DNA of 64,000 nucleotides from Bradyrhizobium roseum (GCF_030413175.1 NZ_CP129212.1:5618450-5682449), one strand, 5' to 3'; positions 52,037 to 61,071 are shown, counted from the stretch's first letter. The notes: generated from the sequence alone by a model not told the origin. Numbers and translations: made by a program.

Positions 52037-53434
52037 ATGTCACTGGATACAACCGCTGAGCCGCCCGCCCCCGCGCCCATCGACGGCCTGCCCCCGGATC
52101 TCCGGCGCTGGGCGGTTGCGGCGATCTTTACCGCGCTGGCACTGGCCTCGCTGGATACGGCGATCGCCAACATTGCGCTGCCCGCCATTGCCGCCGATCT
52201 TCATGTCAGCCCGGCCGACGTGGTCTGGGTGGTCAACATCTACCAGATCGCGCTGGTCGCGACCTTGCTGCCGCTCGGCGCGCTCGGCGAAATCGTCGGC
52301 CATCAACGGATCTATATCGGCGGCCTGCTGCTGTTCACGCTGGCCTCGCTCGGCTGCGCCTTCGCATGGTCGCTGCCCAGCCTGACGGCGGCCCGGGCAC
52401 TGCAGGGATTGGGCGCCAGCGGCATCATGAGCGTCAACGCGGCGCTGGTTCGCTTCGTCTATCCGACCCATATGCTCGGACGCGGCTTCGGCCACAACGC
52501 GCTGGTGGTCGGAACGGCTTTCACTTTGGGACCGACCATCGCCTCCGCGATCCTTTCGATCGGAACCTGGCCGTGGCTGTTCGCCATCAATATTCCCTTT
52601 GGCGTGATCGCGATCTGGATCGGCCTGAAGACCTTGCCGAAAACGCCGCGGGCGAAGCACGCGTTCGATTTCACGAGCGCGGCGCTGACCGCGAGCTGCC
52701 TCGGTCTCTTTATTGTCGGCATCGGCAGTGCGGCCCATCAGGCCCCTCCGGCGCTGGTCGGACTGGAGCTTGGCGCGGCCTTGCTGCTCGGCTGGATCAT
52801 GACCCGCCGGGACGCCGCCCACCCGGCGCCGATGCTGCCGATCGACCTGTTCCGGCGGCCGATGTTCGCACTGTCGGCGGCCACCTCGGTGTGCTCCTTC
52901 GCGGTGCAGGGACTGGCGTTCGTGTCGCTGCCCTTCTACTTCGAGGACGTGCTGCACCGGTCGCAGGTCGAGACCGGCTTCTTCATGACACCCTGGCCGC
53001 TGGTCGTGGCGATCATGGCGCCGATCGGAGGCCGGCTCTCCGACCGTTATCCGGTCGGCATCCTCGGCGGCATCGGCCTGGTGCTGCTGGGCATCGGCAT
53101 GGCGCTGCTGGCGACGCTGCCGCCGGACCCAGGCACGGCCAACATCGTCTGGCGCACGGTGATTTGCGGGATCGGCTTCGGATTCTTCCAGACGCCCAAT
53201 TTGCGGGCACTGATGTCGAGCGCGCCGCCGCATCGCAGTGGCAGCGCCAGCAGCATCGTCGCGACCGCCCGCCTGACCGGACAGACGCTCGGCGCGGCGC
53301 TTGCCGCCTTGTGCTTTGGCCTTGCCGGCCATGATGGCGCGACGCTTGCATTGGCACTCGGCGCCGGCTTTGCTGCGCTCGGCAGCGTGATGAGCTTCCT
53401 TCGGCTGACTGTGGGTACTCCGCGCAATACATGA
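52037..53434 (+). CDS. MFS transporter, EmrB/QacA-like
   Basis: Drug/metabolite exporter family (465 aa). The first span carries motif LALASLDTAIANIALPAIAA and the second region has WVVNIYQIALVATLLPLGAL and the loop GEIVGHQRIYI, all characteristic of the DHA2 drug:proton antiporters; about 12-14 spans. ATG at 52037 is chosen; an in-frame ATG at 51998 has no ribosome site. Divergent from the iron-type permease. Substrate unknown. Confidence 0.84.
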   Translation: MSLDTTAEPPAPAPIDGLPPDLRRWAVAAIFTALALASLDTAIANIALPAIAADLHVSPADVVWVVNIYQIALVATLLPLGALGEIVGHQRIYIGGLLLFTLASLGCAFAWSLPSLTAARALQGLGASGIMSVNAALVRFVYPTHMLGRGFGHNALVVGTAFTLGPTIASAILSIGTWPWLFAINIPFGVIAIWIGLKTLPKTPRAKHAFDFTSAALTASCLGLFIVGIGSAAHQAPPALVGLELGAALLLGWIMTRRDAAHPAPMLPIDLFRRPMFALSAATSVCSFAVQGLAFVSLPFYFEDVLHRSQVETGFFMTPWPLVVAIMAPIGGRLSDRYPVGILGGIGLVLLGIGMALLATLPPDPGTANIVWRTVICGIGFGFFQTPNLRALMSSAPPHRSGSASSIVATARLTGQTLGAALAALCFGLAGHDGATLALALGAGFAALGSVMSFLRLTVGTPRNT

Positions 53435-53480
53435 CTGTCATCGCCCGGCGGCGATCGGGTCGATGGATTTGGAGGACGAG

Positions 53481-54464
53481 TTGCGACTACTCAGTATGCT
53501 GGCCGGCGCGTGTCTCCTGCTGTTTCCGGCCGCCCTTCAGGCCCAGACCGTCTGGGACATGCCAACAGAATATCCGCCAAACGCGATGCCGGGCGTTGGC
53601 CTGACGGCCTTCACAAAACACGTCGCCGAATCCAGCGCAGGCAAACTCGAGATCAGGCCGAGCTTTGACGCCAAGGCCGGCATCAAATCGGCCGGCATGC
53701 TCGCCGCGATCGCCGACGGCCGGGTGCCCGCCGGCGATGCCTTTGCCGGCGCGCTGGAAGCCGAAGACCCGATCTTTGCGCTGCCTTCGCTGCCCTTTCT
53801 GGTAACGTCGACCGCCGACGCCAAACGCCTTGCCGAGATCGCGCGGCCGCATCTGGCGACGGCGCTGCAGAAGAAGGGCCTGCGGCTGCTTTATCTGACG
53901 CCGTGGCCGCCTTCAGGCATCTGGTCGAAGAAACCGCTGACGTCGCCGCCCGACCTCGCCGCGCTCTCCATTCGCACCTATGACAAGACCTCAAGCGAAG
54001 TATTCCTGAGCGTCGGCGCCAAGGCCGCATCGATCAGTTTCGCGGACACGATGCCGAAACTGGTCGACGGCAGCATCAACGCGGTGTTGTCGTCGGGAGA
54101 CGGCGGCGCCGGCCGCAAGCTTTGGGAGTATCTGCCCTGTTTCAGCGAAATCACCTATTCGCTGCCGCTTTCGATCGCGAGCGTCAATCAGGCGGCCTAT
54201 GACGGTTTGAGTCCGGACACGCGCGCCGCGGTCGATGCCGCCAGCCGTCACACCGAGAGCGAATTGTGGCGCGCGCTGTCGACCCGGCTGGAAGAGAACT
54301 ATCAGCGTATGCGCCAGAACGGCGTCGCGATCGATTCAAATCCCGAGCCGTCGATCGTTGCAGCGCTGCGAACGGGGGCGGCGGCGGCGCAGCGCGCCTG
54401 GTGCACCCGCTCGGGGCCCGTCTGCGCCGAGATTCTTGACGCCTTCAAAGCCGGCAAACCATAG
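53481..54464 (+). CDS. Orphan TRAP-type binding protein (DctP family)
   Basis: Periplasmic DctP-family receptor (about 327 aa). A TTG at 53481 with GGAGG six bases upstream gives a clean signal: MRLLSMLAGACLLLFPAALQ, cleaved near QAQ. An ATG at 53463 in frame is the alternative. The core has LPSLPFLVTSTADAKRLAEI, SIRTYDKTSSEVFLSVGAKA and a C-terminal Cys pair (AWCTRSGPVCAE). No dctQ or dctM gene is near; it must share permeases encoded elsewhere or have another sensing role. Confidence 0.8.
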   Translation: MRLLSMLAGACLLLFPAALQAQTVWDMPTEYPPNAMPGVGLTAFTKHVAESSAGKLEIRPSFDAKAGIKSAGMLAAIADGRVPAGDAFAGALEAEDPIFALPSLPFLVTSTADAKRLAEIARPHLATALQKKGLRLLYLTPWPPSGIWSKKPLTSPPDLAALSIRTYDKTSSEVFLSVGAKAASISFADTMPKLVDGSINAVLSSGDGGAGRKLWEYLPCFSEITYSLPLSIASVNQAAYDGLSPDTRAAVDAASRHTESELWRALSTRLEENYQRMRQNGVAIDSNPEPSIVAALRTGAAAAQRAWCTRSGPVCAEILDAFKAGKP

Positions 54465-54646
54465 CGCGCCAGCCGGTCGGTGCTGGACGGACATGACAGC
54501 CATGCCGGCGCACATGCCATGCAACACCGGCGGGCCGGCTTTCATCCTGAGCGCTAACGCATTTTCTTGATTTGAACTATTCCAGATCGCAGGCCATCTT
54601 GCCGCCCGCAGCTCTCTCGGTGGATTGAGCGAACAGGGGATACGCG
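54465..54646. other. Intergenic region upstream of the molybdenum hydroxylase
   Basis: 182 bp with no gene. GCCGGC-rich inverted segments around 54505-54540 could form a weak terminator for the TRAP protein gene; the promoter for iorAB should lie near 54560-54640. No clear motif. Confidence 0.4.
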
Positions 54647-55096
54647 ATGGCAAATCTCACGATCAACGGCAAATCAATCAGCGTGGACGTCGAAGACGAC
54701 ACCCCGCTCCTTTGGGCAATCCGGGAGAACGTCGGACTGACCGGAACCAAATATGGATGCGGCATCGCACAATGCGGCGCCTGCACCGTGCATGTCGACG
54801 GGGTCGCGATGCGCTCCTGCGGCGTCACGGTCAGCGAAGCCGCCGGCAAACAGATCACCACCATCGAGGGGCTCGCCAGCAATGGCGCCCTGCACAAGGT
54901 GCAGCAGGCCTGGGTGGCCAACGACGTGCCGCAATGCGGCTATTGCCAGAGCGGCATGATCATGGCGGTCGCCGCCCTTCTCAAGGAGAAGCCGAAGCCG
55001 ACCGACCAGGACATCAACGAGGCCATCACCAATATCTGTCGTTGCGGGACCTTCCAACAGGTCCGCGAGGCAATCCACGCCGCAGCGAACGCCTGA
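54647..55096 (+). CDS. iorA: 2Fe-2S subunit of IorAB-type molybdenum hydroxylase
   Basis: Iron-sulfur subunit (149 aa) of a xanthine-oxidase-family hydroxylase. N-terminal plant-type cluster: [17 protein letters not shown] plus SC; C-terminal cluster: [10 protein letters not shown] and CRCGTF. It passes electrons from the molybdenum subunit encoded next (10-bp gap). The isoquinoline 1-oxidoreductase alpha type is the best match; aldehyde or N-heterocycle hydroxylases are alternatives. Symbol is family-based. Confidence 0.87.
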   Translation: MANLTINGKSISVDVEDDTPLLWAIRENVGLTGTKYGCGIAQCGACTVHVDGVAMRSCGVTVSEAAGKQITTIEGLASNGALHKVQQAWVANDVPQCGYCQSGMIMAVAALLKEKPKPTDQDINEAITNICRCGTFQQVREAIHAAANA

Positions 55097-55106
55097 GGAA
55101 GACGCC

Positions 55107-57293
55107 ATGAACAAGCACGTCATGCCCAAGCTCACCCGCCGCGGTTTCGTGATCGGCACCGCTGCGACCGGCGCCGGTCTGGCCATCGGCCTCGATCTTC
55201 CCTTTGGCGGTCCGACCGTGGTCCGCGCCGCCGACGGCTCGCCCGAGGTCAATGTCTGGGTGGTGATCCGCCCCGACAACACTACCGTTGTTCGTATCGC
55301 CCGCTCGGAAATGGGTCAGGGCACCCTCACCGGCCTCGCCCAACTCGTCGCCGAAGAGCTCGAATGCGACTGGTCAAAGGTCGTCACCGAGTATCCGACT
55401 CCCGGACAAAGTGTCGCACGCAAGCGCGCCTGGGGCGATTTCTCGACCGGCGGCAGCCGCGGCATTCGCACCAGCCAGGAGTATGTCCGCAAGGGCGGCG
55501 CCACGGCGCGCGTGATGCTGATCCAGGCGGCCGCCAACGAATGGAAGGTGCCGGCCTCGGAATGCACCGCCGCCAACAGCGTCATCACTCACACGCCATC
55601 GGGCAAGACCACGACCTACGGCAAGGTGGTGGAGGCCGCGGCGAAGCTCGAGCCGCCGGCGGACGTCAAGCTGAAGGATCCCAAGGACTGGAAGATCATC
55701 GGCAAGGGCGTCAAGCGGCTCGACACCGTCGACAAGACGACGGGAGCGATGATCTACGGCGCCGACGTCAAGCTGCCCGGCATGCTCAACGCCGCGATCA
55801 AGGATTGCCCGGTGTTCGGCGGTAAGCTGAAGAGCTATGACGCAGCCAAGGTCATGGCGATGAAAGGCGTCAAGAAGGTCGTGCGCGTCAGCGACAGCAG
55901 CGTTGCCGTCGTCGCCGACACCTGGTGGCACGCCAAGACCGCGCTCGATGCGCTGCCGATCGTCTGGGATGAAGGCGAGAACGCCAAGGTCTCCAGCGAG
56001 TCGATCGCCAAATGGCTGGCCGAAGGTCTCGACAACGCCCAGCCGGCCTATGTCGGCAACCAGAACGGGGACGCCAAGGCCGCGATTGCCTCTGCCGCCA
56101 AGAAAGTCGAAGCGGTCTACAATTATCCCTACCAGAACCACGCCCCGATGGAGCCGATGAACGCGACGGCGCTCTATACATCAGACAAATGCGAGGTCTG
56201 GTGCGGCACGCAGAACGGCGAAGCGGCGTTTGCCGCCACCATGGAAGCGTCAGGCCTGCCGGCCGAAAAATGCGAAGTGCACAAGCAGATTTTGGGCGGC
56301 GGCTTCGGCCGGCGCGGCATGACGGATTATGTCCGACAGGCCGTTCTCATCGCCAAGGAGATGCCGGGCACGCCGGTCAAGCTGCTGTGGTCGCGCGAAG
56401 AGGACATGGCGCAAGGCAAGTTTCATCCGGTCACGCAATGCAAATTGACCGGCGCCTTCGATGCCGACAACAATCTCACGGCGCTGCACGTGCGATTGTC
56501 CGGCCAGTCGATCCTGTTCTCGGTGCGTCCGGCGGCGCTGGTGAACGGCATGGATCCGGCTGCGTTTCAGGGATTGAGTCCGTCCGGCGACGCCGCGATC
56601 GGCTATTCCGTGCCGAACCTGCTGGTCGAGCATTCGATGCGCAACCCCCACGTTCCGCCGGGCTTCTGGCGCGGCGTCAACGTCAACCAGAATGCGATCT
56701 ATATGGAATGCTTCATGGACGAACTGGCGCAGTCGGTCGGCCAGGATCCGGTGGAATTCCGCCGCAAGCTGATGAGCAAGCATCCGAAGCATCTTGCCGT
56801 GCTCAATGCCGTGGCCGAGAAGATCGGCTGGGGCAAGCCGCCGCCGCAAGGCATCTATCGCGGCATTGCGCAGGTGATGGGCTACGGCAGCTATGTCGCG
56901 GGCGCCGCGGAAATCTCCGTCACCGAAGGCAACAAGATCAAGGTGCATCGCATCGTCGCCTCGACCGATCCGGGTTATGTCGTCAATCCGGCGCAGGTCG
57001 AGCGGCAGATCGCGGGCTCCTTCGTCTATGGTCTGTCCGCTCTGTTCTACGGCGGCTGCACGGTGAAGGACGGCAAGATCGAGCAGACCAATTTCGACAC
57101 CTACAACTCGATGCGCATCGCCGAGATGCCGAAGGTGGAATGCGTCATGGTGCCGAGCGGCGGCTTCTGGGGCGGCGTCGGCGAGCCGACCATCGGGGTT
57201 GCCGCACCCGCGGTGCTCAACGCCTACTTTGCCGCCACCGGCAAACGCATCCGTTCGATCCCGTTGCGGGACCAGAACATCACGTTCGCCTGA
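55107..57293 (+). CDS. iorB: Molybdopterin subunit of IorAB-type hydroxylase, Tat-exported
   Basis: Catalytic subunit (728 aa). Twin-arginine leader LTRRGFVIGTAATGAGLAIG shows export with cofactor. The molybdenum-cofactor loop is ILGGGFGRRGMTDYVRQA near residue 395, and the catalytic glutamate is in GGVGEPTIGVAAPA near 700. The IorB arrangement (single large Mo subunit, no FAD subunit) means electrons leave via IorA to an external acceptor, plausibly the small cytochrome c encoded 59 bp downstream. Substrate unknown: N-heterocycle, aldehyde or similar. Confidence 0.87.
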   Translation: MNKHVMPKLTRRGFVIGTAATGAGLAIGLDLPFGGPTVVRAADGSPEVNVWVVIRPDNTTVVRIARSEMGQGTLTGLAQLVAEELECDWSKVVTEYPTPGQSVARKRAWGDFSTGGSRGIRTSQEYVRKGGATARVMLIQAAANEWKVPASECTAANSVITHTPSGKTTTYGKVVEAAAKLEPPADVKLKDPKDWKIIGKGVKRLDTVDKTTGAMIYGADVKLPGMLNAAIKDCPVFGGKLKSYDAAKVMAMKGVKKVVRVSDSSVAVVADTWWHAKTALDALPIVWDEGENAKVSSESIAKWLAEGLDNAQPAYVGNQNGDAKAAIASAAKKVEAVYNYPYQNHAPMEPMNATALYTSDKCEVWCGTQNGEAAFAATMEASGLPAEKCEVHKQILGGGFGRRGMTDYVRQAVLIAKEMPGTPVKLLWSREEDMAQGKFHPVTQCKLTGAFDADNNLTALHVRLSGQSILFSVRPAALVNGMDPAAFQGLSPSGDAAIGYSVPNLLVEHSMRNPHVPPGFWRGVNVNQNAIYMECFMDELAQSVGQDPVEFRRKLMSKHPKHLAVLNAVAEKIGWGKPPPQGIYRGIAQVMGYGSYVAGAAEISVTEGNKIKVHRIVASTDPGYVVNPAQVERQIAGSFVYGLSALFYGGCTVKDGKIEQTNFDTYNSMRIAEMPKVECVMVPSGGFWGGVGEPTIGVAAPAVLNAYFAATGKRIRSIPLRDQNITFA

Positions 57294-57304
57294 CAACAAC
57301 GGAC

Positions 57305-57327
57305 GGCGGCCTCACCTCGAGGCCGCC
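57305..57327 (+). terminator. GC-rich hairpin after iorB
   Basis: GGCGGCCTC (57305-57313) and GAGGCCGCC (57319-57327) pair exactly with a 5-nt loop, followed by GCTCTCTT. It lies 11 bp after the iorB stop and may reduce read-through into the sulfide/sox genes. Confidence 0.55.
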
Positions 57328-57352
57328 GCTCTCTTATCGCGAGGTCAGCTAA

Positions 57353-57646
57353 ATGAAAACGCTGCGTACCGTTACCGCGGTTGCGACGGTCATGGCGTCC
57401 AGCCTGCCGGTGCTTGCGGCTTCCGAGCCGCCGCCCGGCGCAGCATCCTGCTCCGGCTGCCATTCCGCGAGAGCAACGGACTCATCCATCCCGCGGCTGT
57501 ACGGCCGCAGCGCTAATGAGGTCATGACCGCGATGACCGGATTTCGCGACGGCTCACTTCCCGCCACGGTCATGAACCGCATCGCCAAGGGCTTCTCCGA
57601 CGACGAACTGCGCGCAATTGCGACGTGGCTCGCGGCACAAAAATGA
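57353..57646 (+). CDS. fccA: Small class I cytochrome c (FccA/SoxE-like)
   Basis: Periplasmic monohaem cytochrome c (97 aa): signal MKTLRTVTAVATVMASSLPV cleaved near LAASE, haem site CSGCH, and a distal methionine within SLPATVMNRIAKGFSDDELR. It precedes a flavocytochrome-type flavoprotein by 10 bp and is the natural electron-accepting subunit of a sulfide dehydrogenase. It could instead accept electrons from IorAB upstream. Symbol inferred from context. Confidence 0.8.
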   Translation: MKTLRTVTAVATVMASSLPVLAASEPPPGAASCSGCHSARATDSSIPRLYGRSANEVMTAMTGFRDGSLPATVMNRIAKGFSDDELRAIATWLAAQK

Positions 57647-57656
57647 GGAGCGCAGC

Positions 57657-58928
57657 ATGAGCCGACGTATCAGCCGCCGGGAGTTCTGTGGCGCGGGCGT
57701 AGCCATGACGGCACTGGCGTTTCCGCTGCCAGCCTTCGCCCAGGCGGCCGCGCGTGTGGTCGTGATCGGCGGCGGCTTTGGCGGCGCGAGCTGTGCACGG
57801 ACGCTAAAAGCGATCGAACCGAAACTGCAAGTCACGCTGGTCGAGCCGAACAAGACCTTCACCGCCTGCCCGTTCAGCAACACTGTCATCGCCGGCCTTC
57901 GTTCGATCGAGGCGCAACAATTCGGCTACGACAAGATCGCAGCCGGTGGCGTGACCGTGGTGGCGCAGGCAGCAACGGCGATCGACGCGAGGGCGCGGAC
58001 CGTCGGCCTCGCCGACGGCACGTCGCTAACCTACGACCGGCTGGTGCTGTCTCCCGGAATCGATCTGCGTTTCGACGCGCTGCAGGGCTACGACGAAGCC
58101 GCAGCTGCGAAGATGCCGCACGCCTGGAAAGCCGGCGAGCAGACGCTGCTGCTGCGCAATCAATTGGAGGCCATGGACGATGGCGGCCTGGTGGTGATCG
58201 CCGTTCCTGCCAATCCCTTCCGTTGCCCGCCGGGACCTTACGAGCGCGCCTGCCTGATTGCGCATTATCTGAAGACCAAAAAGCCCCGCTCGAAGCTGCT
58301 CATCCTCGACGCCAAGGAGACCTTTTCCAAACAACGCCTGTTCCAGAACGCCTGGAAGGAGCTCTATCCGGGAATGATCGAATGGGTATCGCTGTCGCAG
58401 GGCGGCAAAGTGAACGCCGTCAATCCTGCGACCAACACGCTGATCACCGATTTCGGCGACCACACCGCTCACGTGGCCAACGTCATTCCGCCGCAGCGGG
58501 CCGGCCGCATCGCGACGATCGCCGGCGCGACCGACAACACAGGCTGGTGCGCGATCGATCCGGTCACCTTCGAATCCAAATCGGCGCCCAACATCCATGT
58601 CATCGGCGACGCCTGCCTCGCCGGCGCCATGCCCAAATCGGCATTCTCGGCGAATTCACAGGCCAAGACCTGCGCACGCGCGATTGCCACGCTGTTGTCA
58701 GGCGGATCGCCCGCCGCACCAAAACTGATCAATACCTGCTACAGTCTGGCAGCACCCGACTATGGGATTTCGGTTGCCGGCGTCTACCAGCCGAAGAACG
58801 GGCTGCTGGCCGACGTCGAGGGCGCCGGCGGGGTCAGCCCGGCGGATGCGTCACGCGAGTTCCGCGCGCGCGAGGCCGACTATGCGCAATCCTGGTTTTC
58901 GACCGTGACGGCGGAAGTCTTTGGCTAA
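57657..58928 (+). CDS. fccB: Flavocytochrome c sulfide dehydrogenase flavoprotein (FccB/SoxF)
   Basis: FAD subunit (423 aa) that oxidises sulfide to sulfur in the periplasm. Tat leader ISRREFCGAGVAMTALAF; FAD motif VVIGGGFGGASCARTL; redox cysteines in FTACPFSNTVIAG and a second motif FRCPPGPYERAC; C-terminal FAD segment VIGDACLAGAMPKSAFSANS. ATG 57657 is preceded by GAGGAG. Its end overlaps the soxX start. Naming SoxF is equally suitable since it heads a sox set. Confidence 0.86.
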   Translation: MSRRISRREFCGAGVAMTALAFPLPAFAQAAARVVVIGGGFGGASCARTLKAIEPKLQVTLVEPNKTFTACPFSNTVIAGLRSIEAQQFGYDKIAAGGVTVVAQAATAIDARARTVGLADGTSLTYDRLVLSPGIDLRFDALQGYDEAAAAKMPHAWKAGEQTLLLRNQLEAMDDGGLVVIAVPANPFRCPPGPYERACLIAHYLKTKKPRSKLLILDAKETFSKQRLFQNAWKELYPGMIEWVSLSQGGKVNAVNPATNTLITDFGDHTAHVANVIPPQRAGRIATIAGATDNTGWCAIDPVTFESKSAPNIHVIGDACLAGAMPKSAFSANSQAKTCARAIATLLSGGSPAAPKLINTCYSLAAPDYGISVAGVYQPKNGLLADVEGAGGVSPADASREFRAREADYAQSWFSTVTAEVFG

Positions 58929-59379
58929 TCGCACGCATCGCATCTGGGGCCCGGTCCTTGCCGGGGCCCTGTTCGCCCTGCCCGGTTTCGCGACCGCGGA
59001 AGACCTGAGCAGTTATGCCGTCATCGACGGTGCCATTCCGCGGTCGCTGACGGGCATGGCCGGCGATGCGGCGCGCGGCCGCGCGCTCGTCGTCGAACGT
59101 TCCAGCACTTGCATCCTCTGCCACAGCGGCCCATTTCCCGAACAGAAATTCCAGGGCGACCTCGCGCCTGACCTTTCCGGTTCCGGCAGCCGTTCGTCCG
59201 AGGGCCAGCTCCGGCTGCGGCTGGTGGACGCGTCCCGTCTCAATCCCCCGACCATCATGCCGTCTTATTATCGCGTCGACGGCCTCGACCGCGTCGGGAC
59301 GCCATGGCGCGGCAAGCCGATCCTGTCGGCGGAACAGATCGAGGATATCGTGGCGTATCTTGTGACGCTGCGCGAATAG
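58921..59379 (+). CDS. soxX: Thiosulfate-oxidising cytochrome subunit SoxX
   Basis: Monohaem cytochrome c (152 aa) of the SoxAX complex, which links thiosulfate to SoxY. Translation begins at TTG 58921, overlapping fccB by 8 bp, with GGCGGAAG upstream. Signal peptide to about residue 26 (ATAED); haem site CILCHSG; axial methionine in PPTIMPSYYRVDGLDR; C-terminal LSAEQIEDIVAYLVTLRE. Seven bases before soxY. Confidence 0.88.
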   Translation: MANRTHRIWGPVLAGALFALPGFATAEDLSSYAVIDGAIPRSLTGMAGDAARGRALVVERSSTCILCHSGPFPEQKFQGDLAPDLSGSGSRSSEGQLRLRLVDASRLNPPTIMPSYYRVDGLDRVGTPWRGKPILSAEQIEDIVAYLVTLRE

Positions 59380-59385
59380 GACGAC

Positions 59386-59868
59386 ATGATGCAGCAACCG
59401 CCCCAATCCTCACGCCGCCAGTTCCTCGGCCTCGCCGGTAGCACGGCCGTGCTCGGCGCCATCCCGGTCGTGACCGTTCGCCCCGCCGAGGCGACGCCCG
59501 CGATGCTCGTCTCCGCGATCCGGAGCGTCACCGGCGGCGCGGCGGTGCGGACCGGAAAGGTCAAGGTCGACATCCCGCCGCTGGTCGAGAACGGCAACAC
59601 CGTTCCGATGACGGTCAGCGTCAACCACCCGATGGCCCCGGAAGATCACGTCCGCAGCATCCACGTCTTCAACGAAAAGAACCCGCAAGCCAACATCGCC
59701 AATTTCCATCTCGGCCCGCATAACGGCCGCGCGCAGATCTCGACCCGCATTCGCCTCGCCGACAGCCAGCAGATCGTCGCGATCGCAAAGCTTTCGGACG
59801 GGTCGTTCTGGTCGGCCAGCGTCGATGTCGTGGTGACGCTCGCGGCCTGCACCGAGGATGTGATCTGA
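59386..59868 (+). CDS. soxY: Sulfur carrier subunit SoxY with atypical C-terminus
   Basis: Carrier subunit (160 aa) whose C-terminal cysteine holds the sulfur substrate. Tat leader SSRRQFLGLAGSTAVLGA. The SoxY beta-sandwich has VENGNTVPMTVSVNHPMAPE and FHLGPHNGRAQISTRIRLAD. Instead of the canonical terminal GGCGG arm, the chain ends TLAAC155TEDVI: the cysteine is present but five residues from the end and without flanking glycines. Its stop overlaps the soxZ ATG by one base. Confidence 0.86.
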   Translation: MMQQPPQSSRRQFLGLAGSTAVLGAIPVVTVRPAEATPAMLVSAIRSVTGGAAVRTGKVKVDIPPLVENGNTVPMTVSVNHPMAPEDHVRSIHVFNEKNPQANIANFHLGPHNGRAQISTRIRLADSQQIVAIAKLSDGSFWSASVDVVVTLAACTEDVI

Positions 59869-60188
59869 TGGCCGCCGCACTGATCAACGTTCCGGCGAAA
59901 GCCAAGCGCGGCGATATTATCGAGATCAAGACGCTGATGTCGCATGTCATGGAAACCGGCTATCGCCATATGGCTTCAGGCGAACTCGTTCCGCGTGACA
60001 TCATCACAAGCTTTACGTGCCGCTTCAACGGATCGGAGATTTTCCGCGCCGACCTGTTTCCAGCCATCTCCGCCAACCCCTTCATCACCTTCTTCACGAC
60101 GGCGACCGAGAGCGGCAAGTTCGAGTTTGAATGGACCGGCGACCACGGGTTTTCCGAAACTGCATCCGCTTCGATCACAGTCGAATGA
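59868..60188 (+). CDS. soxZ: Sulfur oxidation protein SoxZ
   Basis: Small beta-sandwich partner of SoxY (106 aa, no signal peptide; exported as SoxYZ with the Tat leader of SoxY). Hallmarks: INVPAKAKRGDIIEIKTLMS, HVMETGYRHMASGELVPRDI, CRFNGSEIFRADLFPAISAN. Start shares a base with the soxY stop and its own stop overlaps the soxA ATG (ATGA). Confidence 0.88.
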   Translation: MAAALINVPAKAKRGDIIEIKTLMSHVMETGYRHMASGELVPRDIITSFTCRFNGSEIFRADLFPAISANPFITFFTTATESGKFEFEWTGDHGFSETASASITVE

Positions 60189-60958
60189 GATTCGTAGGCG
60201 CCATAGCCGTCGCGCTGCTGATCGCGGTCCCGGCAATGGCCGCCGAAATCCCGCCTGCCGAACGCCGCTCCGGCTACGACTTCATGAAGCCGGACACCAA
60301 GGCGATGCAGGATGAGGATACCGCCAACCCGGGGATGCTCTGGGTGCTTGAGGGCGAAAGCGTATGGAAGCGCAAGGTGGGCTCCGCCGGCAAGGCCTGC
60401 GCCGATTGCCACGACGATCCCCGCACCAGCATGAAGGGCGTGGCCGCGCGCTACCCCGCCTTCGACAAGACAGCCGGCCGCCCGATCGACCTGGAGCAGC
60501 GCATCAATTCGTGCCGGACCAACCAGCAGCAGGCGACGCCATTGCCTTTCGAGAGCCGCGATTTGCTGGCGCTCACGGCCTTTGTCGCGCGACAGTCGCG
60601 AGGCGAAAAGATCGAAAGCAGCACCGACCCGCAACTGGCGCCGTTCATCGAAAAGGGCCGCCAGCACTATGTGCGACGGCAAGGGCAGCTCAATCTCGGC
60701 TGCACCAACTGCCATGACGATAATTGGGACAAAAAGCTCGCCGGCTCTGCGATCACGCAGGGACACCCGACCGGTTACCCGCTCTACCGGCTGGAATGGC
60801 AATCGCTGGGCTCGCTGCAACGGCGCCTGCGCGCCTGTATGTCAGGCATCCGGGCACAGGCCTATGACTACGGCGCGCCGGAGCTGGTCGAACTGGAATT
60901 GTATCTAATGTCGCGGGCGCGCGGCATGAGAATGGAAGCGCCGGCGGTGCGGCCTTAG
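60185..60958 (+). CDS. soxA: Dihaem cytochrome c subunit SoxA
   Basis: Catalytic subunit (257 aa) of SoxAX. Signal MRFVGAIAVALLIAVPAMAA; two haem sites, C72-ADC-H76 and C173-TNC-H177; the modified active-site cysteine is Cys218 in RACMSGIRAQ. Other family positions: INSCRTNQQQATPLPFESRD. ATGA overlap with soxZ. Last gene of the set; it is followed by a 32-bp inverted repeat, not by soxB. Confidence 0.88.
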   Translation: MRFVGAIAVALLIAVPAMAAEIPPAERRSGYDFMKPDTKAMQDEDTANPGMLWVLEGESVWKRKVGSAGKACADCHDDPRTSMKGVAARYPAFDKTAGRPIDLEQRINSCRTNQQQATPLPFESRDLLALTAFVARQSRGEKIESSTDPQLAPFIEKGRQHYVRRQGQLNLGCTNCHDDNWDKKLAGSAITQGHPTGYPLYRLEWQSLGSLQRRLRACMSGIRAQAYDYGAPELVELELYLMSRARGMRMEAPAVRP

Positions 60959-60968
60959 GGCGGTGCGA

Positions 60969-61050
60969 AGGATGGGTTGAGCTCTTCGCGAAACCCATCA
61001 TCCTTCCGCACATGTGATTGATGGGTTTCGCGAAGAGCTCAACCCATCCT
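60969..61050. repeat. Perfect 32-bp inverted repeat downstream of soxA
   Basis: Arm 60969-61000 (begins AGGATGGGTTGAGCTCTTCG) is the exact reverse complement of 61019-61050, with an 18-nt spacer. It lies between the convergent soxA and ferredoxin-reductase genes and would work as a bidirectional terminator or be a repeated genomic element. Confidence 0.85.
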
Positions 61051-61071
61051 ACCTTATCGCGATTTGAGCGA

